Notes: generated by a model not told the origin, from the letters alone. Shown: positions 7,242 to 16,796, numbered from the stretch's first letter. The stretch is 61,378 nucleotides of DNA from an uncultured Eubacteriales bacterium (GCA_900549725.1 URPL01000011.1:1-61378), one strand, 5' to 3'. Numbers and translations: made by a program.

Positions 7242-9200
7242 ATGAGCCGTTCCGTGTTTCTGTATGACAAAGTGCAAACGCCGCCCGTGCTGCGCGCAGA
7301 AGTATCTCACCCCTGCGTTGCGGGTACGCATGCGCTGTGCGGCGCCGTTCCGTGCGAAAAAAACATCACCTTTTCTCTGCGCGTCTCCGTTTCGGCGGCG
7401 CTGTGCGCCGTGACGCTGCTGCTCTATCGCGACGACGACGCAAAAACGCTGCGCTATTCCCTGCGCCTGTGCGAGCGCGAGGCGGATACGGAAACCTGGC
7501 GCATCACCCTCCCCGTTCCCCCGCTCTGCGGGGATGAGGAAAGCGGCTTGTTTTTCTACCGCTACTGCGTCTGCACGCCCTACGGCGAAACGCTCTGCGG
7601 CCCCGCCTACGGCACGCCCGACCCGATTTTCGGCGACGAAAGCCGATGCGAAGCATTTTATCTGACCGTTTACCGCCCGGGATATACCGTGCCGGACTGG
7701 ATGCCCGGCGCCACGCTGTATCAGATCTTCCCCGACCGCTTTGCCCGCGGCGGCGCAGATGCGCTCCATCCCCTTGGCATTGCCCCGCCCCTGCCGAAAG
7801 AGCACGCTGGGGCGCGCCTGCATGAAGACTGGGGCGAGCCGATTGAGCAATACGGCGAAATTCCGGGCGATTTTGTGCGCAACAACGAGTTTTACGGCGG
7901 CACGCTGCGCGGCATTGAGGAAAAGCTCCCCTATCTTGAAAGCCTCGGAGTAAACTGCATCTACCTTTGCCCTGTTTTTTTCTCGGTGACAAATCACCGC
8001 TACGACACGGCGGATTATGAAACGATCGACCCGCTGCTCGGCACAAACGAAGATTTTCGCTCCCTTGCCGCCGCAGCAAAGAAACGCGGCATTCACATTC
8101 TGCTGGACGGCGTGTTTGACCACACCGGTGCCGACAGCCGCTATTTTAACAAGCGCGAGCGCTTCGGCAAAGGCGTCGGCGCATATTGGGACAGGCAGTC
8201 GCCCTATACCCCCTGGTATCGCTTCAAAAACTGGCCAAATGACTACGAATGCTGGTGGGGCGTTGACGAAATGCCGCAGCTGGATACCCGCAATGCATCC
8301 CTGCGCCGCTATTTCTGCGCGCGGGACGGCATCGTTGCGCAGTGGATCCGCGCCGGGGCGGACGGCTGGAGGCTGGACGTTGCGGACGAGCTTTCCGATG
8401 GCTTTTTGGAGGAATTGCGCGCCGCGGCGCGCGAGGCAAACCCAAAAGCGTTGATTTTGGGCGAGGTTTGGGAGGATGCCTCCGATAAAATTGCCTATGG
8501 GCACCGCCGCCGCTATTTTCGCGGCAGCCAGCTTGACAGCGTGATGAACTATCCACTGCGCGACTGCATTCTGCGCTTTGTGCTGCAGGGGGACGGCGCC
8601 GCGCTGCGCAACACCGTTTTGCGGCTTTTCACCCACTATCCGCGGCTTGTAAACGCCATGACGATGAATCTCATCGGCTCTCATGATACCATGCGCGCCC
8701 TGACCGTACTCGGAGAGGCAAAAACCGAAGGGCTCGGCGGCACCGCGCTGCGTGCGCTGCGCCTGACGGAGAAACAAAAGGAGCTTGCGCTGCGCCGCAT
8801 CCGCCTGGCGGCGGCGCTGCAGTTCACCCTGCCGGGCGTGCCCTGCATCTATTACGGAGACGAGGCGGGCATGCAGGGCGCGCGCGACCCGTTTTGCCGC
8901 GCGCCGTTCCCCTGGGGGCAGGAAGACACGGCACTGACCGAATATTATCGCACCTTGGGCGCCCTGCGCAAAAGCACGCCAGCCCTGCGGTGCAGCGAAG
9001 CGGAATTCCTGCTCTTTGAGCAGGATCATGTGATCTATCGCCGCTGCGAACTCGGGCGCGGCATTTTGGTGCTTGCCAACGCCGCCGATCGCCCCTTCTT
9101 ACTGCCAAGCCCCCTCTCCCCCGCCGCCGTCGATCTTTTGACGGCGCAGCCGGTCGGCAAAGAGATTTCGCCGATGTCCGCCGTGATTCTTTCAGTTTAA
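7242..9200 (+). CDS. GH13 alpha-glycosidase (neopullulanase/maltodextrinase-like)
   Basis: Intracellular alpha-amylase family enzyme that hydrolyses maltodextrins or related alpha-glucans. The 652-residue protein begins with a beta-rich domain of about 130 residues, as in neopullulanase and cyclomaltodextrinase. The barrel follows, from WMPGATLYQIFPDRFA onward. Catalytic motifs are intact: GWRLDVADE (nucleophile Asp), LILGEVWED (acid/base Glu) and NLIGSHDTMR (stabilising Asp). A short beta domain closes the protein. There is no signal peptide. GAGAGG precedes the ATG. metF follows after 44 bases without a clear terminator, so the transcript may continue. Exact substrate cannot be read. Confidence 0.93.
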   Translation: MSRSVFLYDKVQTPPVLRAEVSHPCVAGTHALCGAVPCEKNITFSLRVSVSAALCAVTLLLYRDDDAKTLRYSLRLCEREADTETWRITLPVPPLCGDEESGLFFYRYCVCTPYGETLCGPAYGTPDPIFGDESRCEAFYLTVYRPGYTVPDWMPGATLYQIFPDRFARGGADALHPLGIAPPLPKEHAGARLHEDWGEPIEQYGEIPGDFVRNNEFYGGTLRGIEEKLPYLESLGVNCIYLCPVFFSVTNHRYDTADYETIDPLLGTNEDFRSLAAAAKKRGIHILLDGVFDHTGADSRYFNKRERFGKGVGAYWDRQSPYTPWYRFKNWPNDYECWWGVDEMPQLDTRNASLRRYFCARDGIVAQWIRAGADGWRLDVADELSDGFLEELRAAAREANPKALILGEVWEDASDKIAYGHRRRYFRGSQLDSVMNYPLRDCILRFVLQGDGAALRNTVLRLFTHYPRLVNAMTMNLIGSHDTMRALTVLGEAKTEGLGGTALRALRLTEKQKELALRRIRLAAALQFTLPGVPCIYYGDEAGMQGARDPFCRAPFPWGQEDTALTEYYRTLGALRKSTPALRCSEAEFLLFEQDHVIYRRCELGRGILVLANAADRPFLLPSPLSPAAVDLLTAQPVGKEISPMSAVILSV

Positions 9201-9244
9201 CCTATTTCTCAATTTCATTATTCCATTTTTCAAGGAGATCTGCC

Positions 9245-10135
9245 ATGAAGCTTTCCGAGCTGCTTTGCACCGACCGTATCGGGCTTTCCTGCGAGCTTTT
9301 TCCGCCCAAAGAAGGCGCAAAGCTTGAAAATGCCGCCGAAATTGTGCGAAAAACCTGCGCGCTGCGTCCGGATTACATCAGCGTAACCTGCGGCGCAGGC
9401 GGGACGACACAGGGCTTTACGGCCGAGCTTGCCAAAGAAAGCCTTGCCTGCGGCGTGCCGGCGCTTGCGCATCTGACCTGCGTCGGCGCAACGCGAGAGC
9501 AGATCCGAAAAACGCTGGCGCAGCTGAGAGCCGCCGGCGTTGAAAACATTCTTGCGCTGCGCGGGGATCTTCCGCAAGGCATGGAAGACCCGACCCCCGT
9601 TTTTTCGCATGCCTGCGACCTCATGGATGAAATCCAAGCCTTCGGCGGCTTCTGCATCGGCGGCGCATGCTATCCGCTGGGGCATCCCGACGCGGTAAAT
9701 GCGGAGGAGGATATCGCATACCTCAAACTGAAAATGGAGCACGGCTGCTCCTTCTTCACAACGCAGCTTTTCTTTGACAACAGCGTCTATTATCACTTTT
9801 TGTATCGCCTGCTTGCAAAAGGGGTCACCGTGCCGATTGTTGCGGGTATCATGCCCGTAACCTCTCTTTCCCAGCTGCGGCGCACCGAGCAGCTCAGCGG
9901 CACCCCCATTCCGCGGCGCTTTGCCGCGCTGGCGGAGCGCTTTGGCGATAACCCGCGCGCCATGCGGCAGGCGGGCATTATGTATGCAACGGAGCAAATT
10001 ATCGATCTCTATGCCAACGGGGTCAACCATGTGCACCTTTACACCATGAACCGCCCCGATATCGCCCGGGAAATTTTTGCAAACCTGAGCGAAATTTTTC
10101 TGCCGGAGGAAACAGCCCATGAAACTGCCGTTTGA
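9245..10135 (+). CDS. metF: 5,10-methylenetetrahydrofolate reductase
   Basis: Makes 5-methyltetrahydrofolate for methionine synthesis, as an FAD-containing TIM barrel. The 296-residue protein shows the family's ELFPPKEGAKLE near residue 17 and ISVTCGAGGTT near residue 44. LALRGDLPQG and FFTTQLFFDN are further family motifs, and VNHVHLYTMNRP lies near the end. AAGGAG lies 7 bases before the ATG. The last 17 bases overlap the start of metH, so the two are translationally coupled and their products act in consecutive steps. Confidence 0.96.
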   Translation: MKLSELLCTDRIGLSCELFPPKEGAKLENAAEIVRKTCALRPDYISVTCGAGGTTQGFTAELAKESLACGVPALAHLTCVGATREQIRKTLAQLRAAGVENILALRGDLPQGMEDPTPVFSHACDLMDEIQAFGGFCIGGACYPLGHPDAVNAEEDIAYLKLKMEHGCSFFTTQLFFDNSVYYHFLYRLLAKGVTVPIVAGIMPVTSLSQLRRTEQLSGTPIPRRFAALAERFGDNPRAMRQAGIMYATEQIIDLYANGVNHVHLYTMNRPDIAREIFANLSEIFLPEETAHETAV

Positions 10136-12485
10136 ACAAATTCTCGGCAAAGAACTGCTGCTCTTTGACGGCGCCATGGGCACGCTGCTGCAAAAGCAGG
10201 GGCTGCAGGGCGGCGCGCTTGCGGAGCTTTGGAATCTCGAAAAGCCGCAGGTAATCCGCGCCGTGCACCGCGCCTATGCAAAAAGCGGCGCGCGGGTGCA
10301 TAAATCAAACACCTTCGGCTGCAACACCGTAAAATTCCCGGCGGGGCAGCCGCTGGAGGAAATCGTGCGCGCGGGCATTGCAAACGCAAAATACGGCGCG
10401 GGGAAAAACGGCTATGTTGCGCTTGATCTCGGCCCCACGGGAAAGCTGCCAATGCCCCTCGGCCCTTTAACGGCGCAAAGTATTGCCGATGCCTATACGC
10501 CCGCGCTGCGCGCCGGGGCTGCCGCCGGGGCGGATTTTGTGCTGTTTGAAACCTTTTCCGATCTGTATGAAGCAAAATGCGCGCTGCTGTGCGCAAAAGA
10601 AATCTGTGCTTTGCCCGTTTGCATCAGCTTCACCTTCGGGGAAAACGGTCGCCTGCTCGACGGCGCGACCCCGGAATGCTGTGCGGTGCTTGCGCAGTCG
10701 CTCGGTGCCGTCGCAGTCGGGGTAAACTGCGGGTTCGGCCCAGAGCAGATGCTGCCGCTTTTGCAAAGGATGCGGAAATATACCGCTCTGCCGCTTTTCT
10801 GCAATGCGAACGCCGGGCTTCCCACCGAGGAAAACGGGCAGCTTTGCTATCATGTCCGCCCTGCCGAATTTGCGAAAAAAAGCCGTGCGCTTTTGCGCGC
10901 GGGTGCGGTTTTGCTCGGCGGCTGCTGCGGAACGGACCCCGATTATATCCGCGCGCTGCATACCCTGCTCTCAAAAACCACCCTGCCCGAAAAGCAGCGA
11001 AAAGAGCCGCCCCTTTGCATCTGTTCGGGCAAAAAAACGGTACGGTTTTGCGGCGAAACGGTAATCATCGGAGAGCGCCTCAACCCCACGGGAAAGAAAA
11101 AACTGCGCGAAGCGATCCGCACGGGGGACGATGCCTATCTGTGCATGGAGGCCATCGCCCAGGAGGATGCAGGCGCGGATGTGCTGGATGTCAATGTGGG
11201 TGTGCCGGGCACGGACGAAAAAAGCGCCATGGCGCATATCATTCCGCTTTTGCAGGGGGTGACGGAGCTGCCGCTGCAGATCGATTCGTCCGACCCCGCC
11301 GCCTGCGAAGAGGCAATGCTGCTTTATCACGGCGTTCCGCTGCTCAATTCCGTCAGCGGAAAGGAGGAGAGCCTGCACACGCTTTTGCCGCTTTTGCAAA
11401 AATACGGCGGCGGTGCCGTCGCCCTTTTGCTGGACGATAACGGGATTCCGAAAAGCGCGAAAGAGCGCCTTGCCGTCGCGGATAAAATCATTGCCCGCGC
11501 GGCACAATACGGCATAAAAAAAGAGCGGCTGCTGTTTGACCCGCTCGCGCTCACCGTTTCCACCGGCGCCGGGAATGCCGAGATCACCCTTGCAACCCTG
11601 CGCGCGCTCACGCGCCGCGGATACAAAAGCGTGCTCGGCGTCTCCAATGTTTCCTTCGGCATGCCGAACCGCCCGCTGCTCGGCTCCGTCTTTTTGGCGC
11701 GCGCCATGGAATGCGGCCTCTCGGCAGCGATTATCAACCCGCAAAGCCCCGAAATGCAGGCAATTCTTGCGGCATACCGCGCGCTGCGCGGAAGCGAGAC
11801 GGGCATTGACGCCTATCTTGCCTATGCTAAGGGACGGGAGGATGCCCAAGATACACAAAATAACGCAGCCCCTATGACCCTGCGGGAGGCGATTGCGCGC
11901 GGCAGCGAAGAGCTTGCCCTGCCGCTTGCCGAAAAAGCCCTGGAGGAAACGGACCCGCTCACGCTGATCAGCGGCACACTGATCCCCGCCCTGGAGGGAG
12001 TCGGCAAAGAATTTGAAAGCGGGCGGATCTTTTTGCCCGAGCTGATGAAAAGCGCAGAATGCGCCGGTAAAATCAGCCTGCTGTGCCGTGAGCGCATGCC
12101 CGCGGGAAAACAAAAAGCCAAACCAAAGATTTTGCTCGCCACGGTGCAGGGCGATATCCACGATATCGGGAAAAACATCGTGAAAACGGTTTTGGAGAGC
12201 TACGGCTATCCCGTTTTGGATCTCGGGAAGGATGCCGCCCCCGAGTTAATTCTTGCTGCCGTGCGGCAAAACGGAATCGCCCTTGTCGGGCTGAGCGCTC
12301 TGATGACCACCACAACGCCCGCCATGGCAAAAACCGTTGCCCTGCTGCATGCAAAAGCCCCGGGGTGCCGCGTCATGGTCGGCGGCGCGGTTTTAACGCA
12401 GGAATATGCCGATGCCATCGGTGCAGACTACTATTGCCGTGACGCCATGGAGAGCGTCAGGGTCGCAAAAGCCGTTCTGCAATAA
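10119..12485 (+). CDS. metH: Cobalamin-dependent methionine synthase, lacking the reactivation domain
   Basis: Transfers the methyl group of methyltetrahydrofolate to homocysteine through cobalamin. The 788-residue protein has three modules. The homocysteine module starts LLLFDGAMGTLLQKQG and holds zinc cysteines in GVNCGFGP and LLGGCCGTDP. The pterin-binding module begins near VIIGERLNPTGKKK. The cobalamin module carries QGDIHDIGKNIV (the DxHxxG motif) and GLSALMTTTTPAM. It ends there, without the C-terminal AdoMet-binding reactivation domain of the 1200-residue enterobacterial enzyme. Such short forms are common in Firmicutes and need a separate reactivase, which is not in this window. The start overlaps metF by 17 bases. 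Confidence 0.95.
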   Translation: MKLPFEQILGKELLLFDGAMGTLLQKQGLQGGALAELWNLEKPQVIRAVHRAYAKSGARVHKSNTFGCNTVKFPAGQPLEEIVRAGIANAKYGAGKNGYVALDLGPTGKLPMPLGPLTAQSIADAYTPALRAGAAAGADFVLFETFSDLYEAKCALLCAKEICALPVCISFTFGENGRLLDGATPECCAVLAQSLGAVAVGVNCGFGPEQMLPLLQRMRKYTALPLFCNANAGLPTEENGQLCYHVRPAEFAKKSRALLRAGAVLLGGCCGTDPDYIRALHTLLSKTTLPEKQRKEPPLCICSGKKTVRFCGETVIIGERLNPTGKKKLREAIRTGDDAYLCMEAIAQEDAGADVLDVNVGVPGTDEKSAMAHIIPLLQGVTELPLQIDSSDPAACEEAMLLYHGVPLLNSVSGKEESLHTLLPLLQKYGGGAVALLLDDNGIPKSAKERLAVADKIIARAAQYGIKKERLLFDPLALTVSTGAGNAEITLATLRALTRRGYKSVLGVSNVSFGMPNRPLLGSVFLARAMECGLSAAIINPQSPEMQAILAAYRALRGSETGIDAYLAYAKGREDAQDTQNNAAPMTLREAIARGSEELALPLAEKALEETDPLTLISGTLIPALEGVGKEFESGRIFLPELMKSAECAGKISLLCRERMPAGKQKAKPKILLATVQGDIHDIGKNIVKTVLESYGYPVLDLGKDAAPELILAAVRQNGIALVGLSALMTTTTPAMAKTVALLHAKAPGCRVMVGGAVLTQEYADAIGADYYCRDAMESVRVAKAVLQ

Positions 12486-12528
12486 AAAAGCACCGGGAAA
12501 GCAAAACCGCTTTTCCGGTGCCGTTTTT
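12484..12528. terminator. Bidirectional terminator between metH and the DUF2207-like gene
   Basis: GCACCGGGAAAGC pairs with GCTTTTCCGGTGC across a short loop. It has AAAAAA on the left and TTTTT on the right, so it can end transcripts from both sides of these convergent genes. Confidence 0.88.
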
Positions 12529-12553
12529 CACCTGCCGCGGCAGAGCCCGCCGC

Positions 12554-13546
12554 TCACGCCTCGTCGTGTTCTTCGGTAATCCAATCGTCCCCATGATAGT
12601 GCGAGGTGCCGTAGCTGAGCAAAAGATCGATGATTTCATAAAGCTCCGTGCGGAACGGAGAATGCGGCGCCGCAAGCCCCGAATATACCCGCTCGCTCGG
12701 CCAAAGCTGCGCCGGCTCAAACATGTAATCCAGCAGAATCCGGTCGCGCACGATGGTGAACAGCCCGGCTGCCTCCGCCTCGACAAGAATTTGCTCGATC
12801 TGCGGACGGAACAGCCCCGCATCCTCCACATCAAGATCCTGCCTTGCAGGCGCATTGCAAAGATAGCGATAATATTCGCGCCACAGCGCTGCCTGCTGCG
12901 CCCCCTTGGCGCTGAGCGCAAGCACGCTTTTTTTGCCGGCCTTCTTTTTCACAAACAGCCCGCGACGCAACAGACGTTCCGTCAGCGCGCGGTCGGCGCG
13001 GTCAAGCGCATGCTGCATTGCACGGATATGGCGGGAGGCATATTCCCGGAACACCGAAAGGCGCACGCTCTGTGCCCCCTTGGCTGCTTTTTCGAACATG
13101 CGCAAAAGCGCCGTCTCATACGGGGCAAGGCGCTCCTTTTGCTCCGGTGCGGGGAGAAGCACCAGCGCCTTATCCTCTTCCATCACGATTTTCAAAATAC
13201 CGCGGCGATCCAAAGAAAGCAGAGTCGCACAAGCCGCGCTGCGGCGCGCCGTCCGCTCCCCGAGCAATCCCGCGCCCTCAAACAGCCTTGCGACCTCTCC
13301 TCCCTCAAGATCCGACGGGCGTACGGGAATCTGCACCTCAACACGCGGCAGGCGCTTGCCGTGCACAACGCGCCGCGCCCGCTCGCGCAGCACGCGCTCC
13401 GTGCGCAATGCGGGGCGAATAAAAAGCAGCGCCACACATAAAAAAACGCCGAGAATCACCGCAGCGGGCATCGACCACAGTGCCGTCAGTGTCACCGCCG
13501 CACCTGCAAGCAGCACCTCACAAAGCAGCATCAGCCAATACAGCAT
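12554..13546 (-). CDS. DUF2207-like membrane protein
   Basis: A 330-residue protein with two membrane helices at the N-terminus (within residues 1-45), then a cytoplasmic part. IPVRPSDLEGGEVARLFEG followed by CATLLSLDRRGILKI resembles the conserved cytoplasmic core of DUF2207 proteins. The large N-terminal extracellular DUF2207 domain of those proteins is absent. The C-terminus ends YEIIDLLLSYGTSHYHGDDW. GGAGG lies upstream of the ATG and a good promoter precedes it. Function is unknown; the family assignment is from motif memory only. Confidence 0.65.
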   Translation of the reverse strand: MLYWLMLLCEVLLAGAAVTLTALWSMPAAVILGVFLCVALLFIRPALRTERVLRERARRVVHGKRLPRVEVQIPVRPSDLEGGEVARLFEGAGLLGERTARRSAACATLLSLDRRGILKIVMEEDKALVLLPAPEQKERLAPYETALLRMFEKAAKGAQSVRLSVFREYASRHIRAMQHALDRADRALTERLLRRGLFVKKKAGKKSVLALSAKGAQQAALWREYYRYLCNAPARQDLDVEDAGLFRPQIEQILVEAEAAGLFTIVRDRILLDYMFEPAQLWPSERVYSGLAAPHSPFRTELYEIIDLLLSYGTSHYHGDDWITEEHDEA

Positions 13547-13599
13547 CCTTTTTGTTTCCTCCGTCCAAATGGAATTGTCCTTCGTTTTTCGGGAAGCCT

Positions 13600-13628
13600 A
13601 TTATAGCACAGGCGCAAAAAAAAAGCAA
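13600..13628 (-). promoter_or_regulatory. Promoter of the DUF2207-like gene
   Basis: On the minus strand, TTGCTT (13628-13623) and TATAAT (13605-13600) are 17 bases apart, about 55 bases before the start codon. Confidence 0.65.
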
Positions 13629-13696
13629 GTCTTGCGCCCGCGGCGGCACTTTGCACCGTTTTTTCGTTTGTTCACAAAACCTTCGCCCGATTTTCA

Positions 13697-13725
13697 TTGA
13701 TTTTTTTTGCGCGGTATGCTATGAT
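13697..13725 (+). promoter_or_regulatory. Promoter of ftsH
   Basis: TTGATT at 13697-13702 and TATGAT at 13720-13725 with a 17-base spacer, 34 bases before the ftsH start. Confidence 0.7.
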
Positions 13726-13759
13726 ATTTGCAAAGAACAACCAGTAAGGATGTGGCATT

Positions 13760-15568
13760 ATGAATGAGGTAAAAAAACCGAGAAGACCGTTGATTTTTTA
13801 CTATTGCATTGTCCTTGGCGTTATCCTTTTGCTGAACTTATTCGTCCTTCCCGCATTTCAGCAAATGCGGATCAAGGAAGTGAGCTATGACACTTTTATC
13901 CGCATGACGGAAAACAAGGAAATCGCCGAGGTGCAGGTGGAATCCAACCGCATTCTCTTCACCGATCAGAATAAAAATATCTATAAAACGGGCATTATGG
14001 ACGACCCCGAGCTCACCGAGCGCCTCTATAATTCCGGCGCAAAGTTTTCGGGGGAAATCATCGAACAGATGTCCCCGATCCTTTCGTTTTTGCTCAGCTG
14101 GGTTTTCCCGATCCTGCTTTTCTTCCTGCTCGGGCAGTTCCTCTCCAAAAAGCTGATGGATCGCGCCGGCGGCGGAAATTCCATGATGTTCAATCTCGGC
14201 AAGAGCCAGGCAAAGGTCTATGTCAAATCCTCCGACGGCATCAAATTCGACGATGTTGCAGGCGAGGACGAGGCAAAGGAAAACCTGGCGGAAATCGTCA
14301 GCTATCTGCACGACCCGAAAAAATACGAATCCATCGGCGCCTCCATGCCAAAGGGCGTGTTGCTTGTAGGCCCTCCAGGCACGGGTAAAACCATGCTTGC
14401 CAAGGCGGTAGCAGGCGAGGCGGATGTTCCGTTTTTCTCCATGTCCGGCTCCGAATTTGTGGAAATGTTCGTCGGCATGGGTGCCTCCAAGGTGCGCGAT
14501 CTGTTCAAGCAGGCAAAGGAAAAGGCTCCCTGCATCGTCTTTATCGATGAGATCGACGCCATCGGGCAAAAGCGCGACGGGCGCATCAGCGGAAACGACG
14601 AAAGAGAGCAGACGCTCAATCAGCTTCTGACGGAAATGGACGGCTTCGGCGGAAACACCGGCGTGATCATTCTGGCGGCAACCAACCGCCCCGAAACGCT
14701 CGACCCCGCGCTGACCCGCCCCGGCCGCTTTGACCGCCGCGTTCCGGTGGAGCTGCCCGATCTGCAGGGGCGCGAAGCGATTCTGCGCGTGCATGCCAAG
14801 AAGATCAAGCTCGCCCCCGGCATCGATTTTGAGCGCATCGCCCGTATGGCGTCCGGCGCATCGGGCGCAGAGCTTGCAAACATCGTCAATGAAGCCGCGC
14901 TGCGCGCCGTGCGAAACGGCAGAGCCAGCGCCACGCAGGCAGATCTGGAGGAAAGCATTGAGGTCGTAATTGCGGGCTACCAAAAGAAGAACGCCATCCT
15001 CACCGACAAAGAAAAAATGCTCGTCGCCTATCATGAAATCGGGCATGCCCTGGTGGCGGCAAAGCAAACAAATTCCGCCCCGGTGCAAAAAATCACCATC
15101 ATTCCCCGCACCTCCGGTGCGCTCGGATATACCATGCAGGTGGAAGAGGGCAATCATTATCTGATGACAAAGGACGAGCTTTTGAATAAAATCGCCACGC
15201 TGACGGGCGGCCGCGCTGCGGAAGAGCTCGCCTGCAAAACCGTGACGACGGGCGCCTCCAATGATATTGAGCAGGCGACAAAGCTCGCCCGCGCCATGAT
15301 CACCCGCTACGGCATGAGCGATTCTTTCGATATGGTTGCACTTGAGACGGTGACAAACCAATATCTCGGCGGCGATGCCTCTCTGGCATGCTCCGCAAAA
15401 ACGCAGGATGAGATCGATGCGGAGGTTATTGCCATCGTCAAAGCGCAGCACGAAAAAGCGCTTTCCATTCTGACGGAAAACCGCCGCTTCCTCGACCTTG
15501 CCGCGCAGCATCTGTATGAAAAAGAGACCATCACGGGCGACGAATTCATGCAGATTCTGAACAGTTGA
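13760..15568 (+). CDS. ftsH: ATP-dependent zinc metalloprotease FtsH
   Basis: Membrane-anchored AAA+ protease that degrades membrane and regulatory proteins. The 602-residue protein has two N-terminal membrane helices (about residues 13-33 and 113-130) flanking a small extracytoplasmic domain. The AAA domain has Walker A GPPGTGKT (about 204-211), Walker B CIVFIDEIDAIG, and the second region of homology TNRPETLDPALTRPGRFD. The zinc protease domain has the HExxH motif as HEIGH (about 425-429). Length is typical of clostridial FtsH. AGGA lies 9 bases before the ATG. Confidence 0.97.
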   Translation: MNEVKKPRRPLIFYYCIVLGVILLLNLFVLPAFQQMRIKEVSYDTFIRMTENKEIAEVQVESNRILFTDQNKNIYKTGIMDDPELTERLYNSGAKFSGEIIEQMSPILSFLLSWVFPILLFFLLGQFLSKKLMDRAGGGNSMMFNLGKSQAKVYVKSSDGIKFDDVAGEDEAKENLAEIVSYLHDPKKYESIGASMPKGVLLVGPPGTGKTMLAKAVAGEADVPFFSMSGSEFVEMFVGMGASKVRDLFKQAKEKAPCIVFIDEIDAIGQKRDGRISGNDEREQTLNQLLTEMDGFGGNTGVIILAATNRPETLDPALTRPGRFDRRVPVELPDLQGREAILRVHAKKIKLAPGIDFERIARMASGASGAELANIVNEAALRAVRNGRASATQADLEESIEVVIAGYQKKNAILTDKEKMLVAYHEIGHALVAAKQTNSAPVQKITIIPRTSGALGYTMQVEEGNHYLMTKDELLNKIATLTGGRAAEELACKTVTTGASNDIEQATKLARAMITRYGMSDSFDMVALETVTNQYLGGDASLACSAKTQDEIDAEVIAIVKAQHEKALSILTENRRFLDLAAQHLYEKETITGDEFMQILNS

Positions 15569-15593
15569 GCCAAAACAAGTCAAGTTCTCTCGA

Positions 15594-15628
15594 AAATGCA
15601 AGTTTGTTTTATGCAAGCTTGCATTTTT
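15594..15628 (+). terminator. Probable terminator of ftsH
   Basis: AAATGCAAG and CTTGCATTT pair across a 15-base loop and are followed by TTCT. The right side also contains a perfect palindrome, ATGCAAGCTTGCAT. Confidence 0.55.
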
Positions 15629-15631
15629 CTA

Positions 15632-15660
15632 TTGACAAACCGTTTGATATGGTTTATACT
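15632..15660 (+). promoter_or_regulatory. Promoter of the branched-chain aminotransferase gene
   Basis: Consensus TTGACA at 15632-15637 and TATACT at 15655-15660, separated by 17 bases. Confidence 0.85.
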
Positions 15661-15712
15661 GTTTAAAAATGAAAGTTGCTTGGCAAATTCCTGCATAAAG
15701 GGAGCGACTCAC

Positions 15713-16777
15713 ATGGAAATCACCGTTACAAAAACCAAAACCCCGAAAGCACATCCTTCGGAAGACAATCTCGTCTTCGGCAAATATTTCACCGACCACA
15801 TGCTCCTTGCCGACTATTCCGAGGAAAAAGGCTGGCATGCGGCAAGAATCGTTCCGTTCGGCCCGCTGAGCATTCACCCCGCCGCAACCGTGCTGCATTA
15901 CGGCTCCGAAATTTTTGAGGGGCTGAAGGCATACCGTACCCCAAGCGGCAGCGTGCAGCTCTTTCGCCCGCGCGAAAACATCCGCCGCCTGAACCGCTCC
16001 GCAGAGCGCCTCGGGCTGCCGCAAATCGAAGAGGAGACGATGCTCTCGTTTTTGCTCAGCCTTGTGCGCCTTGAAAAAGACTGGGTGCCGCACCGCGCAG
16101 GCACATCTCTTTATATCCGCCCGTTCCTCTTCGGCAATGACGAAAGCCTCGGGGTGCATTCCATTCACCGCGCCACCCTTGTGATCATTCTCTCCCCCGT
16201 AGGCGCATATTACCCGCAGGGGCTGAGCCCCGTGAAAATCTGCATTGAAACCGAGGATGTGCGCGCGGTACGCGGCGGAACCGGTTATGCAAAATGCGGC
16301 GGGAACTATGCAGCCTCCGTGCGCGCCGCGCAAAAGGCGGAGGCGCAGGGCTTTTCTCAGGTGCTCTGGCTGGACGGCGTGCAGCGCAAATATATTGAAG
16401 AGGTCGGCGCGATGAATGTCATGTTTAAGCTCGGCGATACCGTCGTCACGCCAAAGCTCACCGGCTCCATTCTGCCGGGCATCACGCGCGACAGCTGCAT
16501 TCGGCTTTTGCATGAACTTGGCTGCCCCGTGGAAGAGCGGCTGCTCAGCGCCGAAGAGCTGTTTGCGGCAGGGGAAAACGGATCGCTTGCGGAAGCCTTC
16601 GGCACGGGCACCGCGGCGGTGATTTCCCCCATCGGGCTTTTGCGCATGAATGACCGCGAATTCACGATCAACCATTTCGAGATCGGCCCGCTCTCAAGGC
16701 GCCTTTACGATACCCTGACCGGAATCCAATGGGGCACCCTGCCGGACCCATGGGGCTGGACGATACCGGTGGAATAA
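15713..16777 (+). CDS. ilvE: Branched-chain amino acid aminotransferase
   Basis: PLP enzyme that interconverts leucine, isoleucine and valine with their 2-oxo acids, using glutamate or 2-oxoglutarate. The 354-residue protein has LHYGSEIFEGLKAYR, the arginine-rich RPRENIRRLNRSAERL, and GGTGYAKCGGNYAAS, which carries the PLP-binding lysine. EVGAMNVMF and the late FGTGTAAVISPIG are also family motifs. Its length fits the eukaryote-like type 2 BCAT group common in Firmicutes. The ATG at 15713 has AAGGGAG 8 bases upstream; earlier in-frame ATGs overlap the promoter. Confidence 0.95.
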   Translation: MEITVTKTKTPKAHPSEDNLVFGKYFTDHMLLADYSEEKGWHAARIVPFGPLSIHPAATVLHYGSEIFEGLKAYRTPSGSVQLFRPRENIRRLNRSAERLGLPQIEEETMLSFLLSLVRLEKDWVPHRAGTSLYIRPFLFGNDESLGVHSIHRATLVIILSPVGAYYPQGLSPVKICIETEDVRAVRGGTGYAKCGGNYAASVRAAQKAEAQGFSQVLWLDGVQRKYIEEVGAMNVMFKLGDTVVTPKLTGSILPGITRDSCIRLLHELGCPVEERLLSAEELFAAGENGSLAEAFGTGTAAVISPIGLLRMNDREFTINHFEIGPLSRRLYDTLTGIQWGTLPDPWGWTIPVE

Positions 16778-16796
16778 AATGCTTTATCTCCTGAGT

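Noticed and set aside
7143..9029. A 628-codon minus-strand open frame opposite the GH13 gene
   Set aside because: Composition rich in Ala, Arg and Gln with no motif; the plus-strand GH13 gene has intact catalytic motifs.
13838..15616. A 592-codon minus-strand open frame opposite ftsH
   Set aside because: It mirrors ftsH entirely, shows no domain, and lacks a start signal.
15611..15624. Palindrome ATGCAAGCTTGCAT as a repressor operator for ilvE
   Set aside because: It lies upstream of the -35 box and is better explained as part of the ftsH terminator arm.
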